From Benincasa hispida (Eukaryota; Streptophyta; Magnoliopsida; Cucurbitales; Cucurbitaceae): a DNA stretch of 64,000 nt. Every line of letters begins with the position of its first letter. The first letter of the stretch is position 1. A program made the position numbers and the translations under genes. Below, piece after piece: positions 1 through 9,029 of the stretch. Below the pieces are notes generated by a model, which was not told the DNA's origin, made no database searches, and saw nothing but the letters and a program-made list of their open reading frames with translations. Where the stretch lies: assembly GCF_009727055.1 (NCBI RefSeq), contig NW_024063779.1, positions 248,001-312,000 on the forward strand, read 5' to 3'.

Positions 1-560
1 TGAATAACTCATGAAGGATCGACTTGCTTATACTGATTATATCCATGGATGTTCTCCTGCAGTACATAAGAGTTCAACTATGGGTATAGTGGTTTGCCCT
101 ATAGTTAATGAATAAGTTTTAATTCAATCAAAGAGTTTAGTTAATTAATATCGAATCATTGGAGCTTATAATCTGTAGGTCCATAAGGTCCCTTTGCAAG
201 CTGATAACGGGTACAGCTGTGGACAAACGATCGAAGATACAAAAGAGCAACGCAATTGGGGAGGATCCAGACATATGTACAGCTGACCGTTGTGCATTTC
301 TGACGGGATTGATTGCGTAACAGAAGGAATATTCATTCCACCATTTCTGGAATTGCCATAACAATAAAGTGGGGTCCACACTATAAAGAGTCAAAGCTGA
401 GCCTATAAATAGCCTCTGAAATTCCATTCCAAGATATACTTGATATGGCCATATTTTGATATTTGTATATTGAGAGAGAGACTGGTTTGAACAGCCTGAT
501 CGGAGAAGATCTGGGAAGAATTAAGAGACAAGGCTGAAAGGTGAGTCGCAGGGCAAATCC
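1..560 (+). repeat. Ty1/copia LTR, family A, 3' part only
   Basis: This is the downstream part of a long copia LTR whose start lies left of the window. It matches the interior of the LTR at 12768-14687: both contain 'aactcatgaag', 'tatatccatgga', 'agagttcaactatggg', 'ccattggagcttataatct' and 'cataaggt' in the same order. The tail near 530-550 ('aaaggtgagtcg') matches 'caaaggtaagtcg' at 14584. It stops abruptly at about 560, where G-family gypsy LTR sequence begins. No gene is present. Small open frames here are chance. Confidence 0.75.
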
Positions 561-1640
561 TTTCTATCCCCGCCGTTGAAGCTCTGTACCAAAGTCACTT
601 CTACCAGAGGAGCAAGCCTGAGAGGGAAGCTCCTCTCATCATCCATTCCATACGCCGACAAGTAAATTCATCGTCTAGATCTGTGTCAAGACGTTAGCAC
701 TCTTCTGTATTTGTTTCTATCTCTTTATCATCAATTGTATTCATCTTCTTAATCTCTATCATTCACACCATGTATTAGACGCTAAATATTAATATTGAAT
801 GTCATGATCATTTTCATCTCCATCTTTCTATAAGTGAAGATGCCATTCCTCCTGTCGAGAGAAGGTTGGAAGAATGCGTTAACTAAAGCGAGAAGTACTT
901 CCAGAGATGGAAGCATTATGTTCATTACGTTCATCCCTGTTTCACCACAGAGATATGGGAACACAACCATCATCGAGAGGTGTACACCAAGGGAAAGCGG
1001 AACCGTAGTTATGTCTCTAACGCAATTAATAACTTGCGATGTTATACTAGTTATCTTTTTTATTTCTGTTTCATACATAAAGACTTGCCACCGCATACCA
1101 CGACCCTTTGTATAATCTTCACAGTCAGTCTCAAACTCAGTATCATGTATCATGTATCCTGTATCTTGTATCATAATATCTTAGGCTTACTTTTACAGCA
1201 CTTTATTTTATTAATGCAACTTTACTTTACCGCAACTTTAAATACCTGTATAAACACTACTTTTATTAATTGAAAACCCCCGGTCGCATATATCACGAAT
1301 GTAATGCATTAACTAAGCAATCCCTGTGTTCGACCTCGAATCACTTCGAGAAACTTGCGGTGGAATTATACTTGGTTTCAACGCAAGGAAACTTGTGACA
1401 ACACATAGCATACTACAAGCATTTCATTAATAATGCATACATCTAAAAGAAGTATCGCATAAAGTATGAATATGCATAACACAACATCCACACTCCATCT
1501 CCATCTTTTCAAGTCATCAAGTTTATGGCAACATGAGCTTGTATGATCCATCATTCATTACTATCCATATGTTTATTCAGAACATCAATGTATAGTGTGA
1601 CAACGCAAAATAAGAAGACAAATTTCATGGTTACAGAGGT
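561..1640 (+). repeat. Ty3/gypsy family G LTR (R-U5 part) and leader remnant
   Basis: The stretch resembles the U5 side of the other G-family LTRs at 6735-8467, 8468-8990, 51795-53398 and 61485-63490. They share 'gcgtt' and 'cgcat' words and a late block reading 'tccctgtgttcgacctcg', then 'aaacttgcg', 'attatacttgg' and 'aaacttgtgac'. Here that block lies at 1321-1400. The 5' half of the LTR (U3, TATA) is missing. No clear primer-binding site follows before the gag remnant, so 1400-1640 is probably a deleted leader. Confidence 0.65.
1335..1350 (+). other. Hairpin in G-family U5
   Basis: CTCGAA, loop TCAC, TTCGAG gives a perfect 6-bp stem just before the conserved AAACTTGCG. The same position in the G copy at 8825-8839 reads CCTGG, loop ACTTA, CCAGG. 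That is also perfectly paired but of different sequence. The position is inside or next to U5, close to where a retroelement RNA begins. A role in the RNA is inference. Confidence 0.5.
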
Positions 1641-1659
1641 TTAAGAGGTTGGTTCGAGA

Positions 1660-2450
1660 TTGTCCATACAATGGGTTGCCAGACTACCTCCAGATGGAAA
1701 TTTTTTATCATGGTTTGAATCCCGTTTCGCAGACCACTGCCAATTTGCAGCCCCTGGTGGTCTGCTTGATAAAACGTATGATGAGGCGAAGAATATCTTG
1801 AATCGCATCTCTAAGAACCATGAAGATTGGAGAAAGAGTGACCAGAGATTGAGACTCAAAGACAATGACGCAAGTAATGGTGCTATTGCTTCACTACAAA
1901 ACCGGATGACCGCAATGATGAACTTAATACAAGGAATTGTGATCAGCAGCCCAACACCGCAAAATGGGCACATCAACGCAATCAGTCAAAACACCGCAAG
2001 GTGTCCGACTTGCGGTGATGGGCATGCGATGGAAGATTGCCCGCAAAATCCAAAATCTGTTTACTTTGTAAAGAATAATCCCTTTTCAAATACCTACAAC
2101 CCTGGGTGGAGAAACCACCCCAATTTTTCCTAGAAGAATCAACAACAAAATTTCCAACCCGTGGCGCAAAAAGAAGGGCCACCAGGATTCCTCCCACGCA
2201 ACAACGGTCAAACGAGCAATCAAGCAAATAGCTCACAACCACCGCAATCCTTTTCTTTGGAAAGCCTATTGAAGCAATACATAGAGAAAAACGAAATGAT
2301 GCTTTAGAGTCAGGCTACGTCCATCTGCAATTTAGAATTACAGATGGGCTAGATTGCGAGTGAGCTGAAGGGTAGACTGCAAGAGGCTCTGCCAAGTTCA
2401 ACTGAACTTCCACGTAACCCAGGGGATCAGGTAAAGAGCAATGTCAGGTT
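1660..2450 (+). pseudogene. gag: Athila-like gag remnant
   Basis: The frame opens within a retrotransposon gag domain (WVARLPPDG, then WFESRF) and has no proper start, so the N-terminus is lost. A zinc knuckle of form C-x2-C-x3-H-x4-C is visible at residues 115-127 of the 1660 frame (CPTCGDGH, then C), coded at 2002-2040; it would bind RNA. A stop at 2131-2133 ends the frame. The gag sequence continues beyond it with further stops to the LPRNPGDQ and LRSGKT motifs near 2410-2465, a pattern typical of plant Athila polyproteins. Non-functional. Confidence 0.8.
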
Positions 2451-2454
2451 GTGA

Positions 2455-3591
2455 TTGCGAAGTGGGAAGACTGTGGAGGAAGAAAAGAAGGAGCTTAGTC
2501 GAACAACTTCCATTGCAGCTGAACCTGAGATTGCAGTGACGCAAGAAGAAGAAAAAGAAGAAGCAGTAGAATTGGAGGTTACGTCGACCTCAAAGCCAAC
2601 CGAGACTGGAACCGTGAAAGTGCAGTTACCCCTTTTCCCGCAGAGACTAAGGAAGAAAAAGAACGAAGAGGTACAGTACCAACGCTTCTTATCTATGTTA
2701 AAGCAATTACATGTTAATATTCCTTTCAGTGAAGCGATTAAGGAAATGCCTACCTACGCCAAGTTTCTAAAGGATATGGTAACTAAGAAGAGGGGAGCTG
2801 GAAAATTTGCCATGGTGGCGTTAACGCAAAGCTCCAAATCAATAATTCCACCGAAGATGAGCGATCTTAGGAGCTTTACTATACCATGCTACATAGGAGG
2901 ACTGTACATCGAGCAAGCCTTGTGTGACCTGGGAGCCAGCATAAATTTGATGCCACTGTCAATCTTTAGACAATTGAATGTGGGGCAACTTGTGCTCACA
3001 ACAGTCACTTTCCAACTGGTCGATAGATCTCTGGTGCATCCAGAGGGAAAGGTGAAGGATGTGCTGATAACCATTGATAAATTTATCCTACCAGCTGACT
3101 TCATCATATTGGACTATGAGGCTGAGAAAGATGTGCCCATCATTCTTGGGCGACCATTTCTATCAACGAATCGTGCTCAAATTGATGTGCATAAAGGGGA
3201 AATCATTTTGAGCATTAACGGATAGAAGCTCAAGTTTAACATAATTCGTGCCATGAAGTTTCCGGATGAAGAAGACTTGCATGATTCTGATGATGACCAG
3301 AATATGATTGAAGAAGAAAAGTTTGATGAAGAAAATGAAGAAGAGGATGCCAGCACATCCGTTGCTGCCTATAATGCGATCACAACAACAACAACAAGCA
3401 AGGAAGAAGAAATTATCGCAAAGCAAGAAGAAGAGCCAACAGAAAAAGAAGAAAGAAAAACAACGCAACCTTCCCTAATGAAGCCATCAAAACTTGAATT
3501 AAAGACCCTACCAACCCATTTGAAGTACGCATTTTTGGGGCAGAATGAGAAGTTGCTAGTTATCATTTCCTCTACGCTCAACGAAGAATAA
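2455..3591 (+). pseudogene. Athila-like aspartic protease and linker
   Basis: Residues 1-100 are a charged gag-protease linker. Asp158-Leu-Gly-Ala (2926-2937) is the catalytic D-x-G-A of a retroviral-type protease, followed by SINLMPLS. The flap-side motif ILGRPFL near residue 232 is also Athila-like. A TAG at 3223-3225 interrupts the frame, which then runs on in the same phase through an acidic Glu/Asp-rich linker to 3591. Such a protease would cut the Gag-Pol polyprotein. The stop and the lost phase towards RT make this copy dead. Confidence 0.85.
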
Positions 3592-4447
3592 GAGAATACA
3601 TTGATGAGCATTCTCAGAAAACATATGCGAGCAATTGGCTGGACACTCGCCGACATTAGAGGAATTAGTCCTGCACTGCATGCACCACATTCATCTTGAA
3701 GATGACCACAAAGCAATAATTAAACATCAACGCAGACTCAACCCTGCGATGAAAGAGGTCGTCGAGAAGGAGATCATTAAATGGCTAGATACGGGCATTA
3801 TCTATCCTATTGCATATAGCATGTGGGTCAGCCCCGTATAGTGTGTGCCAAAGAAGGGCGACATGACGGTAGTCCTGAATGAAAACAACGAATTAATACC
3901 TCAAAGGACCATCACTAGATGGCACATTTTCATGGACTACCGCAAGCTGAATGCGGCCACAAAGAAAGATCATTTTCCTCTACCATTCATCGATCAAATG
4001 CTAGACCGTCTAGCAGGAAATGATTTTTACTACTTTCTGGATGGTTATGTCGGGTATAACCAAATTATGATAGCTCCAGAAGATCAAGACAAGACCACAT
4101 TCACCTGTCCATATGGGACCTTCGCTTTTTGCCACATGCCGTTTGGCCTCTGCAATGCGCCAAGCACGTTCCAAAGGTGCAAGATGGCCATCTTTTCAGA
4201 TTATCTTGATGACTCTGTTGAAATATTTATGGACGATTTCTCTGTTTATGGGAACACTTATGAAGTCTGTCTAGCCAACTTGGAGAAGAGATGCGAAGAG
4301 ACAAATCTGGTGCTCAATTGGGAAAAATGTCATTTCATGGTAAATGAGGGTATAATGTTGGGACACAAGGTTTCCCGGGATGGGTTGGAGGTGGCAAAGA
4401 AAAAATCGAAGCAATTGAAAAAATTCCACCTCCAACACTACCACTGA
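3592..4447 (+). pseudogene. Ty3/gypsy reverse transcriptase, broken
   Basis: RT domain of an Athila-like element. It shows the YRKLN motif, the first catalytic Asp in FLDGY, the MPFGLCNAPSTFQ block, and the active-site pair FMDD, whose aspartates are coded at 4232-4237. An in-frame TAG at 3839-3841 splits the domain; the context (SPV-stop-CVPKKG) suggests a CAG-to-TAG change. Phase is lost again after about 4430, before RNase H. In the expected SGY of the first motif, VGY is present. The enzyme would copy element RNA into DNA; this copy cannot. Confidence 0.9.
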
Positions 4448-4989
4448 GTGCGTTATTAGAGGCTGATAGAAAATTTGAGTTTGACAACTACTGTCTCAAC
4501 GCATTCAGAGTTTTGAAAGATGCGCTGATTACTGCACTCGTATTGATTACGCCAGATTGGACACTTCCTTTTGACATCATGTGCGACGCAAGCGGGTATG
4601 CAATGGGAGCAACTTTAGCGCAAAAGAGAAAAACAATCTTGCATCCCATCGTATATACGAGTAAAACATTAAATCTTGCTCAGACTAATTATACCGCCAC
4701 AGAGAAAGAGCTCCTAGCGGTAATTTTTGCGTTGGAGAAATTTTGGGCATATCTGTTGGGAACAAAGATAATCATCCATACTGATCATTCGACAATAAAG
4801 TACTTAATGACAAAGAAGGACGCAAAGCCGAGGCTGATCAGGTGGGTTCTCTTCCTTCAAGAATTTGATATAGAAATAATTGATCGAAAGGAGACAAAGA
4901 ATCAAGTTATGGATCACTTGTCTAGACTGGAAACTCCTGAGGTTGACCACAACGAGTCTGAGGTGAGTGCCATATTCTCGAATGAGTAG
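4448..4989 (+). pseudogene. Ty3/gypsy RNase H domain
   Basis: Follows RT after a frameshift. The acidic active-site residues are visible in [16 protein letters not shown] and [10 protein letters not shown], in the usual order and spacing for the RNase H of Ty3/gypsy elements. [12 protein letters not shown] and the closing DHLSRLE are typical of the tether to integrase. The frame ends with TAG at 4987-4989. The translated sequence continues in the same phase into integrase, so this stop is an internal break. Confidence 0.88.
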
Positions 4990-5799
4990 CTGTTCCATAT
5001 AGAAGAATTGCCCTGGTATGCGAACATAGTCAATTATTTGGTTTACGAGCAATTTCCTGAAGATTACACCTACCATCAATAGAAGAAGCTCAAACATGAA
5101 TGCATACATTATTATTGGGATGAGCCGAATCTGTATAAAAGAGGAGCACACCATATTTTTCAATTACAAGTACCAAATGCTGCTCAACAACGCATATTAT
5201 CACAATGCCACGACTCACCATATGGTGGGCACTTTGGAGGGCAGCGCACCGTAGCCAAATTTTTGCAAAGTGGATTCTTTTGGCCCACATTATTCAAAGA
5301 TACGGCTGACTATGCAATGAAATGTGATCGGTGCCAACGCATAGGTAATATTTCATGGAAACATGCAATGCCTATGAACACTATCTTGGAGCTTGAATTG
5401 TTCGATGTATGGGGAATTGATTTCATGGGACCATTCCCTTCTTCGAATGGTAAACATTCCATTTTATTAGCCGTCGATTATGTCTCCAAGTGGGTAGAGG
5501 CAATAGCATACGCTGCAAGTGATGCGGCGGTAGTTTCCCAGTTCCTGAAGAAACTGATTTTCACTCATTTTGGCACTCCCCGTGCCATCATAAGTGACGA
5601 AGGGTCCCACTTTGTCAATCGTAATATCAAGAAGTTGTTGCGCAAATACAACATTCTCCACAAAGTGGCCATCGCATACCATCCACAGAGAATGGTCAGG
5701 CGGAAGTGTCCAATAGAGAAATTAAGTTGATACTTGAGAAGGTAGTAAGAACTTCATGAACAGATTGGGCAATAAAGCTTGATGATGCGTTATGGGCAT
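4990..5799 (+). pseudogene. Ty3/gypsy integrase, truncated by an LTR
   Basis: An HHCC zinc-binding region (H and H in the [10 protein letters not shown] block near 5205-5235, C-x2-C in CDRCQ near 5320) leads to the catalytic core. The first Asp is in GIDFMGPF and the second in ISDEGSHF. The region holding the third residue (Glu) is out of phase after a small deletion near 5690. A TAG near 5080 also interrupts the frame. The core stops at 5799, inside the DALWA segment, where a G-family LTR begins, so the C-terminal part is missing. Confidence 0.85.
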
Positions 5800-5801
5800 T
5801 G

Positions 5802-5825
5802 ATAACTTGTAGAAATACAAGTTAT
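5802..5825 (+). other. GAAA-tetraloop hairpin at LTR tip
   Basis: ATAACTTGTA, loop GAAA (5812-5815), TACAAGTTAT gives a perfect 10-bp stem. The other perfect G-family copy (8442-8465, read on the minus strand) has ATAACTGGCA, GAAA, TGCCAGTTAT. The loop is GAAA on the LTR sense strand in every copy. The position is two bases inside the LTR start, so in genomic RNA the hairpin would sit at the polypurine-tract/U3 border. Confidence 0.65.
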
Positions 5826-6010
5826 TTATGCTACCTTATCTAGATATTGCGACCAAAAGTTAGTAAATATGCACCTATTATATGAAAATTAGCCTAGTAT
5901 TACAATAATTATAAATGTTTGTAATTACGCCCACTAGTATCTGAGTGATTCAACGCAAGGAGGATTCATTGTTTCAGGCTGTTTATGTCAAATCACCACT
6001 TGCAAGCATG

Positions 6011-6121
6011 GGCATCTGCGACGGGTGGCATCAGAAAAGTATCTGAGTGTCAGGCGGCGTTTGAAAAGCATTTGAGTGTCAGGTAGTGTCTGAAAAGCAT
6101 CTGAGTGTTAGGCGGCTGACC
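6011..6121 (+). repeat. 29-bp tandem repeats in U3
   Basis: Units at 6039-6067, 6068-6096 and the partial 6097-6121 share 'gcatctgagtgtcaggcgg' with few changes. A more diverged unit lies at 6011-6038. The array sits 50 bp upstream of the TATA box of the same LTR, the usual place for enhancer repeats in plant retrotransposon U3 regions. Enhancer function is inference. Confidence 0.7.
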
Positions 6122-6170
6122 ATGGTATGGAATTTAATGCTGCCCATTATCAAGTTAGAGAAGACCGACG

Positions 6171-6180
6171 TTTATAAATA
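6171..6180 (+). promoter_or_regulatory. TATA box of G-family LTR
   Basis: TTTATAAATA lies downstream of the 29-bp repeats. The equivalent G copy on the minus strand has CTATAAATAG near 7855-7865. This would place the transcription start (R) about 30 bp further on. Confidence 0.55.
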
Positions 6181-6734
6181 GAAAAAAATCCCACCAGATG
6201 AAAGAATTCTTAAGTCTCATTCTCAGTCTCAGTTTTAGCTTAGTCTTAGTTTAGAATCTTAGATCTTTAGAGATGTGCTGTGGTGCCAAGAAGAACAAAA
6301 GGGAAAAGAACCACCACCATCTCCGATCAAGGAGCGAAGGAAGCTGAGCTCGAGAGACATTTCTTCCAATTCTTCCACAAGTGATTGTACATGACTAGAA
6401 TTGAGCCAAAGAGGACAAGAGATTGTACTCTGCGGCTTGACTCCTTTCATTTCATCTTACTTATCACTTTCATCTTTCATTTGATTAAGTATTGGTTTTG
6501 TAAAGACAATCAGTTTCTTTATAAATTCTCATATTTGATCTATCATACTTTGCCACTGTTTATTTCTTGTTTATGTTGGATCCATCTATAACTTCATGCA
6601 AAATTCCATTTCAAACGCTTAAGCCAACTAAATCAATTGGTAAAAGCATCTTTAGCTTAAACTATTTGAGAGAATAAGTAAGCCAGCATCAAGTTAGAAA
6701 CGCTTAGTACATCTAGAGATAGACGCTGTTGGAT

Positions 6735-8467
6735 TATAAAAGGGAACGGGTGATGGGATTATTGCATGCAATTATGCGTTAGACATGCTTAAGCTATGCG
6801 TTTACGCCCATGCGTCGGAGGTCATGCGTTGGAATGAAAATGCGTTAATCTAGTATGCAATGATCATGCGTTACTATCACAAGTTTTCTTGCCTTCTCGC
6901 CAAGTATAACGAAAACGCAAGTTTCTCGGGTAATCTGAGGTCGAACACAGGGACTTGTCACTCAATAATGCTTGTGAAATAATGCGTTTGAGGCGATGAA
7001 TAAAAGTAAAAAGAAGAAGTTTAATGGATATACACACTACTCCTACTCCTAACTAAACAAATAGAGCAATATGAGACTTGCGATGAGAATTGGTAGATAC
7101 ACAATAACCGTTAACGCATAGTAATGTTTATTATCTTAAATCGCTCAAGTAATCCCAGCTCGTTGCACTAACGTAACGTACACCTCTCGGTGGTCAGCTC
7201 CATGACTATATCTCTATAGTGCATGGTTGCGTCGAGCATAAGATTGTGCCTATCTCTAGAAATAATGCATAATTTGCTTTAGTGTGTTCCATCTCTTACC
7301 TTCTCAGGCAGTTAGACGCGGGTAATTAACTTATAGATAAGCATTGCAACAACCCATAGACAATCGTTGCTACAGCCTTTCACCAAGAAAAGAGGATTAA
7401 CTCGATATACTCGCACAACGCACACCTCTCGGTGGGTTGCTACATGTGTCCTATCTCTAGACTACACGATTAAGTATGCCATCGCCTTTGATAAATAAAC
7501 AATGAAGGTAAATAATGATAAAGATAAAGATGATGAAGAAGATGGCATTGAAGGAATCAAGATATGTATTGATTACAAAATGTCTTAATATCTTAAACTA
7601 AAATGTAATACAATACAGAGGTTAGAAGAGAAATGAAAGACTCTGCATCAAGGCTGCCGGTGGTGCCATGGATGAATGGTGGAGATATCTTTCTCGAGCT
7701 CTATCTCCGGCGAAAGCTCCGGTCGTCACTCGATCTGGTTGGTGGAGATGAAGAATTCTCACTAAAAATCTCGCTCATGCCCTCATCTGTGATCGCAAAC
7801 CTCTGCCTTGAGAAATAAGTTCGAATGTCTTGAAATGAAGGTCCAAGGGACTATTTATAGAGTTTAAACGCCGACAGCTATCATGATTGTGTTATGTCTA
7901 ACTGTTGCCTTTGTCGTGGTATGGGTAATGTCACATCGTCTTATCTTGTTGATACTCCCAAGGTATGCGTCCGAGCTTGATTCAGCTGAAGTATCAACGC
8001 GTTCTACCCATCTTGTGATCACTCTTCTATTATGGTTATCACTCTGTGGCCGTAATCTCCAATTGATCATTGTATTCGCTTGATCACCGCAACTTCCATG
8101 CGATGGGTGCATTTGATCACCGCAACTTCCATGCGAGAGATGCATGCGATCATTGCATGCATTCGTCTATGCGATAGCTTGGTTTTCAGCGCATGTGTTT
8201 ATCTTTACAGTCGCCTAGCTTCAGCACATGCATTTATCTGCAATTGCCTATTTCCAACCCATGCGTTTGATTCCTGCGATAGCTACAAAAATAGACACTT
8301 TGGCATGAAGTAACGCTTAATATTGGGGTCAGTGAAGATTTAGGTGCTAATCGAAGAAAAACTCAATTTTTCGCAAATTCTAAGTATTATCACTGCATTT
8401 TCTACTTATTAGTCCTCATAATTCTAAATAAAAGGCTTATAATAACTGGCATTTCTGCCAGTTATCA
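6735..8467 (-). repeat. Gypsy family G LTR (copy G2)
   Basis: Read on the minus strand it starts TGATAACTGG at 8467 and has the tip hairpin and a region dense in CGCATG and TTGCGGTGATCA words. It has TATA-like CTATAAATAG near 7860, and the U5 block 'tgttcgacctc', 'aaacttgcg', 'atacttgg' around 6890-6950. It lines up over most of its length with the plus-strand copy at 61485-63490 (for example 'ctatttttgtagct' in both). It abuts other G pieces on both sides and contains no coding sequence. Confidence 0.75.
8442..8465 (-). other. GAAA-tetraloop hairpin at LTR tip (G2)
   Basis: Perfect 10-bp stem ATAACTGGCA / TGCCAGTTAT with loop GAAA on the minus (LTR sense) strand. Compared with 5802-5825, three adjacent pairs near the loop differ in sequence yet remain paired. 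Confidence 0.65.
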
Positions 8468-8990
8468 AATGCACAGGTGTTTTATTGCATCCTCTGTTTG
8501 ACGCATACATCCTAGAGATAGGTATTGTACGATATTCGCATTGAGAAGTGTCGAATAGAGTCTAACGCATAAATGGAGATAAACGTCATCGCATTCGCAT
8601 CATATTCTTGTTTGTGTACATCCAACTTAGATCGACGCATATCAATTGTATTAAACTCCATTTTCACATGACCCATAATTCTCTACTCGAACCTTTTGTA
8701 TCTTCTTGCACACACACAGAGCAGCTTAGTGTAAATAACTCATTACACCATACATTTACGATATCTTTACAACAGTTACAATGCAAGGTCTGCATTAGCT
8801 TTAATCTGAATCCCTGAGTTCGACCCTGGACTTACCAGGAACCTGAGTTGGATTTATACTTGGATCTGATTCAGGAAAACTTGAACATCAATAGAGGAGT
8901 GTCATGCGTCCTATTGCATATCACTAACGTATCAACACGTTACTAACGCATCATAAACGCATCAATGCATCATTCATATTTATACTTATT
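8468..8990 (+). repeat. Gypsy family G LTR, U5 fragment
   Basis: Head-to-head with G2. Contains 'catcctagagatagg', 'gacgcat' words, and the U5 block 'gaatccctgagttcgacc', 'ttatacttgg', 'ggaaaacttg' at 8810-8890, followed by 'taacgcatca' repeats. The hairpin at 8825-8839 is CCTGG-ACTTA-CCAGG. U3 is absent, so this is a rearranged fragment. Confidence 0.65.
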
Positions 8991-9029
8991 TTTCCAATTA
9001 TTTTATACAATACACTTCTAAGCTCGAAT

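Larger units (their letters stand above)
5800..6725 (+). repeat. Gypsy family G LTR (U3, R and part of U5)
   Basis: It begins TGATAACTTG directly against the integrase sequence and has a tetraloop hairpin at its tip. Upstream of a TATA box it carries a 29-bp tandem repeat. The R/U5 side contains 'ctcgagagaca' and a late 'catctagagatagacgc' block, as in other G copies. The end merges with an oppositely oriented G LTR near 6730, so the 3' boundary is uncertain. It may be the element's own 3' LTR brought in by deletion, or a later insertion. Confidence 0.65.

Noticed and set aside
782..1174. 130-codon ORF on the minus strand
   Set aside because: Falls in G-family LTR/U5 sequence, antisense to the element. 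No domain recognised.
3592..5799. Endogenous pararetrovirus (caulimovirid) origin of the RT
   Set aside because: Gag zinc knuckle, D-L-G-A protease, RT, RNase H and an HHCC integrase in this order identify a Ty3/gypsy retrotransposon. No movement-protein or coat block is present.
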